A stretch of DNA of 64,000 nucleotides from contig JAQGEQ010000298.1 of the NCBI GenBank assembly GCA_034620365.1, forward strand, positions 55,045 to 119,044. Reading direction: 5' to 3'. The number at the start of each line of letters is the position of its first letter. The stretch's first letter is position 1. Made by a program: the position numbers and the translations under genes. Shown one piece after another: positions 35,046 through 48,000 of this stretch. Below the pieces are notes generated by a model. It worked only from the letters and a program-made list of their open reading frames with translations. It did not search any database and had not been told where the DNA came from. This DNA comes from Pegea sp. RAD2-039 (taxonomy: Eukaryota; Chordata; Thaliacea; Salpida; Salpidae).

Positions 35046-36117
35046 ATAAAACTATATATAATTAATAAAGAGTATATTAAATTGTGTATTTTAGTCTGGA
35101 AGGAAATGAGATTTTAATCCTTATAAAACAATGAAGAACAAAAACTTCGATTGTAACCACAAATGTATTAACGATTGATTTTGTGCATGAATAATTCCTG
35201 TTCATCTGTGAACAATGAATCATTGATAATCAATCATCAATTTTCAAAAAAAAAATGTTAAACGAATTTATAAAATGTGTTTTAAAATTATTCGACTTTT
35301 ATTAAATATAACATAAATTTCGGGAAATTCCTTCTACTAAATTAAAAGTCAATGTTCAGTTCATACAAGTTATTAAAGACTTACAAAATAAAACATTCCA
35401 GAGAAAAGTTTTTACTTTGATTCAATTTAAGAATATTAATATTTCTATAATATATAAGTTTATATAATTGGTATAACTATAATACGTGACTTATTTTCGG
35501 TTAAAAACTTCAAAGGTTAAGGAAATCAACTTTTGAAATTATAAACTATTTGTTGACAAATTTTGAACTTATTAAGCTCGAATAAATAAATTCATAAAAT
35601 AAAATTTCTAGATATAATTCACATACAAGGTTCAAGTGGTTCATTAAGATGCTAAAAAGCATTTGACAAATTACAAACCGATACTTTGAGTAATTTATAT
35701 CTTGCAAAGTTTGTATAAAAGTAGATACTGCTCCAAATAACTAAATAAATTATTTCTGCTTGTAGAGAATTATTTAAACATAGAAGATGCGTGGTTTCAA
35801 CCATAAATGTCAAAATGAAATGTTTTTCTTTAACATCAAGCTGAATAAATCTTTCTTTCTTATAATAAATTAACAACAGCAATTAAATCTCTCATATTTG
35901 AGGGTAATTAGCACGACATCCATCAACAATTTTTCAACTTAATATGATTTAGTGTAATCTTTTTATACTAGTTTGTAACAACTTATAACTTCTGATACAT
36001 TTGCTACATATAAACCTTCAGTAATAATTATTTTTCTTTTCAAAATGATGCCATATAACTAAACCAAGATTATTTTCATTAAACAATTGTCAACGAGTCT
36101 TTGCTTTGCATCAGCAT

Positions 36118-37430
36118 AGACTTAATCCCTTTTGTTATTAAAGCTCTAGACTTATTTGGTTTGTTTTTATTTCTTTGGGAGTATTTTAAAGTTAAAAGAA
36201 TTTATATTCATTTATTTTTATTCATTTGAAACCTTTAATGACATGCTGGTAACAGTGAAAATCTGTTTTAAGTAAAGTTTGTTTTCAAATGTGTTTTGAT
36301 ATGTTTTGCGAATTGAAAAATAATATAAATATTAGCAACTTTACTATCAAATCATAACAATATTTTGTACCATACAATTAGATGAAACCATTTACAATAA
36401 ATATTTAAACATCATTCTTACAACTAAATTTTTTCAACATTTTTAAAACTTTTAGAAATAGACATAAAACGGTAACTCTGAAAATACTATTTAAATGAAA
36501 GAGAATAAATATTTAACTATCTTTTTAATCTTCATTTTAGAGAGTTAATTGAAAATAAATCAGAATTTCAATGTAATATCATAAGTCATTATCAAATTAT
36601 AAGTTATAATTAAGTAAGATTTAAATTTAGATCAATTTAAATGATAAATTAGATTTATAAAACAGCAAAGACATTCATATTCATAGATTAAGAATGATCG
36701 AAGGTTCCTACTAAAGCAATTTAATACTTTTGAAAATCTTGAAAGAAATCGTCAAAATGAATTCTTTTTCAACAAAAATTCAAAATATTTTTTAAATATT
36801 AATTTCATTGCAATTTTTTCAACTAAAGACATTGATAAGAACTTGCTGAAAAATAAATTCTTGCCGTTAAATCAACCAATAATAATGAAATAATGAACCA
36901 ATTACATAAAAATCCAAAAGTTTTTATTTTTAAGATAATTACTTAAAAGAATGATTTTGATATTTTAGATACAGAAAATTTCTTTAAAGTGGTCTAAAGT
37001 TAATTAATTTATTTGTTCTGTTCAATACAATTATAAAATATGTGATAAATCTAGTAAATGATTATCTTTACATGTTTTGCTTCTGTGACTTCACTAGTTC
37101 TTATTCTAAATTGAATAAAATGTTTTTATAATAGAAACTATAACGAAGAAAATTGATTAATAAGTTACTAAATTTGAGACAAATTTAGTTTATTACCTTA
37201 TAAAGGAATTTAATTTTGTGATTGTTTTTTTCTTGAGAACAACTTTCTTCTAAGATATTTGTTTTTCAAGTAATAAACGTTAATTGATTGTAATGTTTAG
37301 AAGCATATTGTACGAAAGCCCCAAATTTTAAATTTAGAATATAAATAGAAAATTTAATAAAACTTTCAGAATACTTGAATTCAATTTGATCTTTTGTTAA
37401 ATTATTAAGATCTTTCTTTCATTTTTTGAC
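36118..37430. other. Gene-free AT-rich stretch
   Basis: This is unique sequence beyond the end of the duplication arm. I see no gene, RNA gene or repeat array. Confidence 0.5.
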
Positions 37431-38235
37431 AGCTTACATCGCTTTCCTATTCATACTTTTCCACATCTACTAATATAACTGAACTATTAGTTCTTTCAAC
37501 ACATATATCTTTCTTATCACAAATTTTGAGGTCAACTTTTTAAAAACAGTATTCTTTCTTCCTGATATCTCTTATGTCTTTCAAAATCACATCTTCTTGA
37601 ACAATTGGAACCATTTTTGTCTTCCTAAATTTATCATTTTTTCTTTCAGATTTTAAAACTGATCTATTAGTTTTTACTTTTTTTCTTTCTTCTGTCTGAT
37701 AGTATTCTGCTCTTTGCTCTTATTATTTGCCTACAACTATTTGATTTGCTATTACAAATCAAACTCCAAATTTCATTTTGATCTTCAAAATTTCCAAAAC
37801 AGATTCTCTCAAACATCACCTCCACTCAAATTGATGTACAAATTTTTATCATCGCTGTCAATGGTTTTGTCTTCCGCAATTTCTTTAAAATCTTAAATTT
37901 CAGTACTCCATGTTTCAGTTAGTTCTTCTTTCTCTTCTTTTCTTTCCACTTTTTCATCTTCTTCGCTTGATTTCTTTATTTCAAACAACTGTTAATTGAC
38001 TTCTGCGTCTACCTTAAATTGTTTTGTAATGGAATTTTCTACCATTTTAAAACTTCTTCCATTTTCTTTTTAATACATTTCTTCTTTAACTTTAGTTTTA
38101 GCAACGAAACCATTTTGGTGTCTATCATACTTCAATCTTTTAATAATGTAATCACTAACCTCTATGTTATCATAGATGACAATAAAAGTACGGGCAATAC
38201 AAACCATTCTAAGAGTAACAAAATTTGAAAGCATA
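37431..38235 (-). pseudogene. Decayed Lys/Glu-rich ORF, unidentified
   Basis: On the minus strand from 38,230 downward, one frame reads VSDYIIKRLKYDRHQNGFVA, then KTKVKEEMY-stop, KMVENSITKQFKVDAEVN-stop and FEIKKSSEEDEKVERKEEKE. It continues past further stops to DDKNLYINLSGGDV. Below it another frame has KKKVKTNRSVLKSERKNDKF. The regular spacing of long charged stretches broken by single stops looks like a dead coding exon rather than random AT-rich DNA. I do not recognise the family. Confidence 0.4.
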
Positions 38236-39814
38236 ATATTCTTTTAGCAAGCATAAACTTTCATTATATTCAAAAGTGTTTTTTAGTACCAGTAAATTTT
38301 ATGTATTTAGAAAATGTTGTTTATTCTTGGTTTTGATCTATCTTAGCTTCTATAAAGTTAAATTACTAGAGTTACATTCCAAAAATGTTTTATTTAACTA
38401 TTTATGAGGTTTTTCCATCTAAAATTAACTTTTTATAATAATTACACTTGATGAATTTTATAATTTTCAATTCAATCAAAAGTAACTATAAGCAGTTAAT
38501 AATAAACAAGTAATTAAAACTAATCTTACATCAAAATATTTCCAAAGGAGAAAACGCCCATTTTAGTTTGAGTTTTATTAAACTACGTTATTTTGAAAAT
38601 CATAAACAAGTTAAATTTTGTTGAATTTTTTTCGTTATTTAGTTATTAACAAATATTATACAATTTGTTTTGAAAGCTTTATTGAAATAAAATTCGTCAA
38701 ATAAAATTTATTTTTTTGTTTTAAATAGTATATCATAATCAAAAATCGTTTGTAATAGTTAAAATATTAATAAAATTATTACAAATATTTTTGGAATAAT
38801 TATTTAATAATCTATTTTGAAATATTTTTTAGTAATTTAACATTTAAGTTTTCAAAATAAATTATTAACTTAATCATTGTGCCTTATATACTGAATTTTA
38901 AAAATGTTTAAACTAAGTTTGATTAATTAAATTATTTTATTCTTATTTATTAAATATTTTGTTGCTTATTTAACTTGTTATATAATTAAATGTTTTAAAT
39001 AAATATCGAAAATTTTCTTAATTTTCTTTTTTTTTCTACTTTTTGGTTTTTGTTATTTTGTAGAAACAGTTTTCTTTCATTTACAGGTTTATTAAAAAAT
39101 TTGTTTATTATAATTTGTATATAAACTTTTTAACAACAACTTTAAATCATAAACTACTTTGAAGTAGTTTATCTTTTTAATAAATTGATTTTGGGAAATA
39201 ATTTATGTCTAATGAGTTATATTTTAAACTGTTTTTGTGATTTTATCTCTATTTATTTGTTTTATACTTAACAATTGTGTATATTTAAGACTAATTATAA
39301 AAAAATAATTTTTTTTTGTAGTCTATACAAAATAAATATTATTAAATGTATATTTGTATCAATGTATCATTGATAATTTAGTCATTTTTAATTTATATTT
39401 ATACTAAAAATGTTATCATTTCAAATATTAAAAGTAATTATATAAACATTTATGCTTACTAATTTTTACTTTTTCTTTATTAAAATCTATACTTTTAACT
39501 TTAGAATTTCGAATGATATAAGATTATATTTTGATAATAATTGTCTAGAAAAAGTTTGCAAATTAATTTATTTATTTTCTTTGGACCAATTTTGTTTTAT
39601 TTATTGTTTAGTTTTTTTCATTTCGTGGCTTTAAAAATAATAGATCAAAGCCTTGTTTATATTCCAAATATATTTGCTTATAACCATTCATAAAAAACTA
39701 AAAACTATTATTTAAGTTTTATTTCTACAATAACCATTTTAATAATTTATTTTTTAGTGTATATATGTTTGGGGCATTTAGATAAATTGAAGACAAAAAG
39801 AAAGTTAGTGGATT
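38236..39814. other. Gene-free, very AT-rich stretch
   Basis: This is the most AT-rich part of the window, with long T and A runs. Nothing coding is supported. The region just before 39,815 is the presumed promoter or 5' UTR of the RME-8-like gene. Confidence 0.5.
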
Positions 39815-41221
39815 ATGTCACAAATTATTGCTGATAATGTTGATATAGCTTGTTACTATGCAACCAAAAATTCATGGAGAAGAAAGTAATTATTTGTTTA
39901 TATCAGTTAATAAGACTTTATTGTTTATGGTGTAAAACTTAACATCATAATTAAAGAAGTTATTATTTTTAATTTTATAGACTATTTATATATATAAACA
40001 ATACTTATCTTGTTAATACTTTTGTAAATATTTGTTAAATATATATCCATGCCTCTGCAGTGTTCCTATTTTTTACCTTATTGATGTTAAACTATGGTAC
40101 TTGTGACCTTTCATTATAGTCATATGGTTCTGTGATTACCTTAAAAACTAATTTGTTTTGTTATCTGTAGCCATATGTTAATGTTAAGTAAATAAATAAA
40201 TTTCAGATTTTTTAATATATTTTGTTTTCAGATATATAAGGTTATTTGCAGTTGGAACAAAATCTGTTACTATATATAACCCAAGTTCTTTAGAAAGAAC
40301 TAACCAAGTACCTTCAGTTTTCTGATATTTATTTGTTTATTTGATTTATATAAACATATTTATATAACTTTTTAAATATAGTATCGATGTATAGATAACT
40401 TTTATAAAACTTCTTTTTAATTCTAATAATTCATTTTAAAATGTTGGAGTGTATGAATTTTTAGAGGTAGTTTTAGTTGAATTTTCACATTGTAATTTAG
40501 ATTTAATGTAATAATATTTAATTAATGCATTTAAACAAATAAAAAATAAGTAAATGAATAGATCAACCTTCGTTAACATATTGTTTAATTTGGGTTTATT
40601 TTAATGACTTTTTAAATTTCATTTTTTTAGTGGTCCTATAATGACTTTACTGGCATCTTACCTGATAGTAAACCAAAAATTAATAAGTTTATAATATCCT
40701 TGCGTAAAACTGGTGAGAAGAACGAAACCATGAGACTTTCATGTGAATACAGAGAGAATGTGATCACTGAGACACTAGTAAGTACATTTTCATCCTAAAT
40801 TCATCTTAAATGTACAAATGTGGAACCTAAAAATAGTATTTTTTGCTGACAGCGATTTTGTAAACACAGCTTTTCGAAATCTTTTGAAGCAATTGAACCA
40901 GCTCACAATTGAATTTAATAATTAACTTCTAAACCTGCAGCTTTTGCTTTATCATCATAAAATTTCAACTCATCGTTTTTATTACAGAGACATTGTAAAA
41001 CCACTTCAGATTCTTATCATAAAATTAAAAGATTTAATTCACGAAAGTATCACTGGAGTAAAAATCATGTCCCAATTGTTCTAGAGGTATTTATCATCAG
41101 TTTTGATTGGATAAAGACATTTCTGTTGTAGGTTGCAGCCGCATCTATTCGCCAAATACACCCATCATCAAATAAAGTCTTGTCTACTTATGATCATATG
41201 AATATACAGCTTTTTTCTAAG
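39815..41221 (+). CDS. RME-8/DNAJC13-like gene, 5' exons only
   Basis: Five exons (39,815-39,885; 40,232-40,307; 40,631-40,777; 40,988-41,086; 41,132-41,221) total 483 bp and encode 161 in-frame residues. Key segments are DIACYYATKNSW, LFAVGTKSVTIYNPSSLERT NQ and SRKYHWSKNHVPIVLE. They match the N-terminal domain of RME-8/DNAJC13 (ATKHSWKGKYKRVFSVGT, TYNPNTLEVTNQ, HHWSxTRxPVxLE), an endosomal J-domain protein that acts in clathrin removal and recycling. All introns are GT-AG. The rest of RME-8 (more than 2,000 residues, J domain included) is absent. A splice into the next candidate exon at 41,283 would meet a stop after seven codons. It is therefore a truncated copy with intact visible exons. 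Confidence 0.75.
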
Positions 41222-41282
41222 GTGAAAACATATTTCAACTTGATTAAAACTATCTCAACTTGATAACATTTGTATTTATTAG

Positions 41283-42300
41283 TCAACAAAGTCTTTTAGT
41301 GGTTGAAGATGCTGAAGACTCACTTGCTTCTAGCACCTTGACTTGTAAAAACTCCTCGGCCACCAACACCAAGTCAATAAGTTGTCTTACAAACAAATCT
41401 TGTGTTCGGTGGATGAAGGTGCTTTTTGTGTTTAGAGAACGCAGGGAACGAAAAGTTGCCCTGAATCAGTTGAAAGCTCTCGCTGAAGAGAAGAAAGCTC
41501 AAGCTGAAAGAGTCGAACGCAGGGTTAGAAATTTACTACTTTTCTGTTTCTATTCATAAAATATTTTCTAGCTTCAAAGAGCATAAACTCAAGAACAAGA
41601 GACGCTTGGAGATCCATCTAAACATCAAATGACTGAAGAAGATAAAGAGAAGAAGATTTCATCTTATGAAGAAGCGTTTTTGTGTATTAAGGAAGCGACT
41701 GGAGTCTCAGGGATTCAGGTTTTATTTCATAAGAGTTGATTTAAAACTCACAGATTTTATTTTAGGAGTTTGTAGCGAGATTCCGTTCTCAAGGAGAGAC
41801 ACAAAAGCATCTTGAAGAGCTAAAAAAGGAAAATATTATGCATGTGTCCTTAATCTTTTATCTTCTTCTGAAGAGAAGTTATTGAAACTTCTAGAAGATC
41901 TTGACGGCACTGAACTACCTTCAATTCTACGTCAAATGGGAGCTAATGAGGTTCGAATTTAACTTTTGAAAAACTTTTATTTTCAAACTTTTTTCAGTTT
42001 CAAAGTTCGATTGAAACAAAACTTCCTTCTTACAACACCAGAATTGTTTTACCAACAACAACTAAAATTGATACATTAGAAGGTTTGCGGAACAAACTCC
42101 CCAACAAATTTATAATAGTTGAATATCCTCAGATGAGGAAGATAGTGATGATGACACAGCAGGTCCTACAAGAGCTGATCTAAAGCGAAGAGCGCAGCAA
42201 TTAATTGACGCCAAAATAAAAAAGGCCGAAATCGTCCACGAAGAAAGAAATGATTTATCTTTTTGTCTAATATATTTTCGCGCATTTATCTTAACAACTT
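41283..42300 (+). pseudogene. Outer dynein arm docking-complex protein (ODAD3/CCDC151-like) C-terminal pseudogene
   Basis: Exon-like blocks read: RERRERKVALNQLKALAEEK with AQAERVERR (to 41,523); SSYEEAFLCIKEATGVSGIQ (41,572-41,718); EFVARFRSQGETQKHLEELK (from 41,769); EEKLLKLLEDLDGTELPSIL (to 41,950); KLPSYNTRIVLP (41,998-42,082); and SSDEEDSDDDTAGPTRADLK followed by RRAQQLIDAK. The YEEAFxxIKEATGVS and TxxxLKRxxQxxxxxK motifs are typical of coiled-coil proteins that dock outer dynein arms on ciliary doublets. A TAA at 41,584-41,586 and frame changes near 41,855 and 42,085 show decay. It sits directly after the RME-8 fragment on the same strand. The subunit identity (ODAD3 rather than ODAD1) is my best guess. 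Confidence 0.6.
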
Positions 42301-43085
42301 AATTATATGTTAGAGTAAATAGTATCTGAGCTTTTTTGCTTTTTTAAAGTTTCTTCTTTCTGCCACGTTTAATCACTATCAATGAGCACTTTAAAAACCT
42401 CTAAAACCGATTTTCATTACTATTTATAATAATCTTATATTCTTATTTTGTAGATAAAGAAGATGTTAAAAAGATCTAGTTAGATCTAAATCTTGATTTT
42501 TTAAATAAATTCTTTATCATGTTTTTATCATTTGACGAAAATTAATTTTTGAAAATAAAAATGTGACCCAAAAAAGAGTCTTTTAAAGATAATGTCTTTA
42601 ATTATTAAATCTTCGATATGCTGCTACAATTACCAATGGTTTTTCAGGGTCGGTATCTGATTACAATCAATTTAAAACTTTTAAACTTGAAAGTTTTGTT
42701 CTTATTTAATTGATTTTTAGATTTTAACATTCTAACTTATTCTTCAATAATTTCTTTTTAGTTTTATTACTTTAATTTATAATTCAGTTTAATTTTTTAA
42801 ATTATTTTAATAACTAAATATTTATTAGATTATTTTTTTAACTAAGAAATGTTGAATAATCAAATTATTCAAATTCTGCTTGAAATTTATATATTATCGA
42901 AATAATACTCAAAATTAACGTCAAATTGAAAAGTCGAACATTTACTAATAATCAAAACAGCGAAAAGATGGAAAATATTTGATAACAGTAAAGATTTGGT
43001 TAAGATGCGTAGTTTTGTGAGTGATATCAAACAATGAAATTAGGTTACAAGTAAAAAACAAGTTAGAAAAGTTCTAAATTCAATT
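42301..43085. other. Gene-free AT-rich stretch
   Basis: No ORF, RNA gene or array is supported here. Confidence 0.5.
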
Positions 43086-43089
43086 AAGC

Positions 43090-43395
43090 ATCAAAACTTT
43101 TACGTAGTATGTGCGCTGTTTCCAATTTGAATTTCAGCTCCTTGATTTTTTCAAAGTATTTTTTAGTGAACTTTTCAAAATCTTTTGATGTTATTCCTAA
43201 TGCACCAATTACAACTGAAAGTATTTTAGTATTCACTTTCCATCTTCGGATCTTAATTACTTTGTTTTTGGATTTTTCAAATTCCTTGAAACTTTCATTT
43301 GCATTGCTTGGTACTGCAACGTCTATTAGTAAACACGTTTTATTGGTTTTAATCCTTTGGTAACATTATCTGGTCTGCTGGCTCTAATTTATCGA
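43090..43395 (-). pseudogene. LINE C-terminal domain relic
   Basis: The minus strand reads CLLIDVAVPSNANESFKEFE, then KIRRWKVNTKILSVVIGALG and TSKDFEKFTKK. Sequences of the form CLLIDVAxP, K(E)xEK, W.(V/L)xTKxxPVVVGALG are common in the C-terminal part of reverse transcriptase proteins of non-LTR elements. No RT core is left and both sides are truncated with stops. It belongs to a different family from the LINE at 62-64 kb, whose C-terminus is unlike this. Confidence 0.6.
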
Positions 43396-45001
43396 TCTCT
43401 ATTGATGCTAAAGTTTCAAAATGTAATTAGAAATGTAAAAAGTATTGTAAGAGTAAATAAAGTATTGATAAATGATCAGAAGTAAATTAATTTCAAAAAA
43501 TTTTCAAAATCATTTTTTCACGACTAATTAAACTGTAAACCACTAAATATTTCTAGTATAAACTTATCTTTCAATTTTCAATCTGAAAACAAATAAAACT
43601 GAAAAATGTATTTTTTTTTTTTGGTTTTTTAAAAGTTATTTTCTTAAACAAATTCAGCTGTTAAATTTACAATCCGAACAAAAGTATTCAAAGTTCACTT
43701 GAAAGAAATTTATTTAATTATTACAATTTAATTCATATTCATTTATTCAATTCATTTAATTCCAAAATCATATTTAAATAAATGACAAAAGCTAAAAGAT
43801 CTCTTTAATATAAAAACAAACAAATTTATTTTCTTTAAGCTGAGTTACATCAACTACAGAAAAACTTGTCTTTACAAACCAACTTTGCTCCTAGAGACTT
43901 TGATAGAATGGTTGACGCTTGTTTATAAAACGTAGTCTTAGATGTTTAATAGCTATAAACTATCACAATTTTATCAAACTCTTGCTGTTTGTATTTACTT
44001 ACTAGTGTTTATAATTTTGAAAATCGAAAAGTTATTAATAAAATTATCAGCAACCGTTATCAAACAAACTTGTATCTACTACTCATATAGATGCTTCACT
44101 GTGCGTGACCGGTTTATGCTAATTTATTTTTACTAAAAGTATTTCAAGAGAGCCTAGAGACTGATTATGAAAAGTTTAAGAACCAGCGATCTTAAGATTA
44201 GAGGTAAGCTCTTCAACTAACTGTTTGTAAATACATTATTAGTTTTGTCTTTACCAATTATTATTATGGAAAAAATGTAGCTGATCACGTTAGGCTATTT
44301 AATCAAATATTTTTACAAAAGTGTTTTTGAGTTTTGGTTAATGAGTTGTTTAAAATGATTTGATAATAATGAAAGATAAAAGAAATATTCAATTAATCAA
44401 GATAACTAATTCTTTTAATGTTAATAACGAGCTAACTTGAATTATTTTGACAACGATATTAGCATCTATGACGTAATAACCAATATTTCATAACTCGCTT
44501 GTAAAAAAGTTTTTCTTTTAATTGTCTACTTTATTGAGGTTTGTACATCGATCTTTTAAAACTTAATTAAATTAAAATAAATAAGTAAATCTTTCAAAGT
44601 TTTTAATTATATTTCACAATTATGAAATATTCTTGATTAAATTATTAATTTAGAAGGTTACTGAATAACTTAGTATCGATTTATACTTTATATCAATTTT
44701 AAAGTAGAAATTATGCAATTATTCTATTTAATTTTTAATGTTTAGTTTAGATATTTTGAGATCGCAAACAAAGTTGTTAGTAATCTCAAATTGTTTCTTT
44801 GAATACTTTCAAATGTTATTAAGCAGTTTTAGTTTGCTCTTATTTTAAAATATGTGAAAATACTAGGATATAATTAATAGCTTTCATCGCTAACTAAGTT
44901 AATTTTAAAAGTTTATAATTAAAAAGTAGTTGTCAAAAGCAATTTTATGTCTTGCTATTTAAAAATATCTTTTCATCAGATAGAAATATTTATTTTTCGA
45001 G
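43396..45001. other. Upstream region of the micro-exon gene
   Basis: This region is mostly AT-rich and non-coding. One candidate alternative first exon is 44,167-44,203: an ATG, 12 codons (MKSLRTSDLKIR) and a phase-1 gtaagc donor, compatible with the second exon at 45,132. A 64-codon ORF at 43,942-44,136 contains a hydrophobic stretch but no convincing donor. Neither is certain. Confidence 0.35.
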
Positions 45002-48000
45002 ATGGATAAGCAACTAGACTTACTTAGTAAGTATTTTTCAATCTAACATTTTATTTTTAAACCTTGTAATAAATTACAAGTAATATTAATACTTTGTAGT
45101 TCATGAGTAAATGATATTATTTTGATATTAGATCATACTATGGAAGTTCACTTATATGAAGTGAATCACCTACATTTAAACGAAATCTTTTTTCAACTGG
45201 TTAGTCAATAAACTGGTTAACTTTATTAATATCACTTTTAAATAACTATTGTACAGTGGATAACAAGCTTGCTTTGTTTAAATTAATTACTTTTTTATGT
45301 TTCAGCCAAAATTAGTATTGTTTGAAATATCAATGTTTGGTAAGTTTACTTTAGTTTTAAATAGTTAGATTTTAAATTAAATGTCTTAATGTAACTGAAA
45401 AACAGTTTTTAAAACTACATTTTTATTTAAAGGTAATTTTGAACAAACGAAATTTAAAGGTTAGAGAATTAATTAATTGATTGTAACCTCATCTATTAAC
45501 ATATAAAAAATTTTAGGTACAATTCAACAAAACGTTTTTAACCTGCAACAGTGGAAATGTTTGTTGGTAAATTGATTTATTTCAATTATTATGTTAAAAA
45601 CACCAAATAATATATCAAATATTTACTTTTTCAAGTTTATTTAATTATATTTGATTCAATAATCCTATGAATAATTTCTTTTTTAATTTAAGATTCTGTT
45701 AAAAAGTAAAAATAACTTATGATTTTATTTTTAGTTGGAATACATGAAGCACCTAAGTAAGTGTAACAGACAAAATGTTTGTTCTAAAAATAATAAATTT
45801 AATCTGATTTTTCTGAAACTTGTTACTTTTTGGTCATAGTTTTGTAAATATTTTCAATTAAAACGTAGAATTTTAAGTCTTAATACAAAATTAAAAATAT
45901 TTTCAGCTGTTAACAAAGTTGTTGTTGGGGATATTGTTGAAAATGCTATAGACTTCAATACAGTGAGTTAAATAAACATTTTCTTTACTGATAACACTCG
46001 CTTGTCTTTTGTAGTAGTTTTATGACTGATTTGTAAATAAAATTTTAGCATTTTATCAGAAAGTATTTGATTCATCCTTATTCATACTTAATGCAAATTA
46101 ATAAATGATAACAGTTGACTGAATAAGTTATTAAAGTTTTTGTTTAACTCTATTTCTTATAGGAAACCTCATCAGTTGTTGAAGTTATTGAAGAAGAAAA
46201 CGAAATGGTAAATTTTAACCGTTGATATAAAATATGTACATTATAAAACTATTTGTTTATTTTTTTAACTATATAAAAGATTAATTATTTATCTTTAATA
46301 AAATAGTAATGGTCATATTGAAATTAAATCAGCTTAAAATCAAATATTTGTTGAGCTTTCAATACTTTTACAACAAAATAATTTAAGTAGAAGTAAAATA
46401 TGTAAACTGGGAAATATTTTTCAGCTGACTGATTTGGAAGATGGTGGTGATGATTTGAAACCTTCCAGCGTGAGTTTCTTTTTCTTCTAATTTCAGGGTG
46501 TCTTTGATTCTAATTAAAAACTCTTCATCCGTTTGTTAAATTGATTGTATTAATGTTTGTGAAACAAATTTAACTTCTTTTGCTGCTTCACTTGTATTTG
46601 TATAATTTGAGTAGCATTCGCTTTTATTTTATAAAATATTAATTATTCGAGCTTTTCATAGACTAAACAATTATAACAATTATACAGAGACACAAAATAT
46701 AAAACTCAAATACACTCAAATAAAATTCAACAAACGTATACAAAAACCAGTTTTCTAAAATTTTTTGGTTTTATAAAAACCAAACAATTATAAAGAGACA
46801 CAAAATATAAAACTCAAATAAAATATATCACAGTTATACAAAAAATCAGTTTTTTTTCTAGCTATGATGTGTTAACGAAAAACATATTTAAAGTTCTGCT
46901 TACTTTAAATTAAGGTTCAATGTCAGTCTTTTATTTACGGCGGTTTTCCGATTTTAGCATTAGTTTAAATTGTTTAAACTATTAGTTTTAAAGTTATGTT
47001 TAAGCTGCTAAAAAAATTTGAAACTGAAGGTTGTAGTTTAAAGTCAACAAGATTGTAATCAAATTAATTATTTTACAAAACAAAATTGTAATTTATTATT
47101 TTGATAAATGATAAAACTTGAAAATACTTTAATTAAGCCACTAACTTATTCCAAAAAAGTAGTAAAATATATTTGAGTAGTTTAAAAATGGTTTTCAATA
47201 CATATTTTCTTTAGTTATTAGAGTTACTCAAGGAATGTGACAGTGACAGCTCTTCAATTTCTTCATGGGTTAGTTTCTGTGATTAATTTATCATCACCCA
47301 TTTTGTTTATTAAATCTTATATGTACTTTTTGTTTCTAAGAACTTTTTTTCAAGTTATGATAACTGAATTAAATACTTGGTTTTTATACAATGATATCAA
47401 AATTTTGTTGCTACTTTCAAAAGATAAAACATAAAATTGTATTTTTTAGGAAACCGATTGCTCAGAAACCAACAATAATTTGGTGAATCCAGTTTTGGTA
47501 AATATTAATTTGATCGTAAACCTAATTTCTTTTATTTTAAATGTAAATTTGTCTTATTATAACTTACTGAAAATATTTATTTATGATTTTAGATTGAAAA
47601 CGATGAAATGAAAAGCAAAGTCATTTCGATAATTTCAGAACCGGATACAGTAAGTGAAAATTGATTATTTCTATTTGTTCTTTTGACCAAAACCAAAATT
47701 ATTGTAAATTTTAATTATAAAATGTATTTAGAGTTAGCTATTAAGGATATAAAGACAAGTTACTGATGTAATTTTTCATTAAATTTATTTATAATATAGA
47801 AGATAATCTTATAGAAACTGATTTGATTGCTTTAAGACAAAGAGTAAACCATTTTAGCTTCTTTTCAAGAACTTACTAGATTGTCATTATCATACTACAG
47901 ATTATTTAATATTTCATTCATTAATAGTTTAGAAATAAAAAATTTATGATTTAACTTCAATTCATTTTTAATTTAATTAAAATAATTTTCATTTTTATTA

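Larger units (their letters stand above)
26495..36117 (-). repeat. Right arm of large inverted duplication
   Basis: This is the reverse complement of 2,261-13,487. It starts abruptly at ctgcag (26,495-26,500) inside the PROPPIN frame and ends at tcagcat (36,111-36,117). It contains HZ-4 exons 1-4, a zinc-finger relic, an RTE-like relic, a local 187-bp tandem duplication, the intact Cys-rich gene and a LINE 3' relic. Confidence 0.9.

Noticed and set aside
40861-40912. Alternative RME-8 exon starting RFCKHSFSKSF
   Set aside because: It has an acceptor-like start and resembles the next exon's RHCK start, but it reaches TGA without a usable donor.
43942-44136. 64-codon ORF with a hydrophobic stretch as signal exon of the micro-exon gene
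   Set aside because: No splice donor of suitable quality or phase follows the hydrophobic segment, so it cannot be linked to exon 2.
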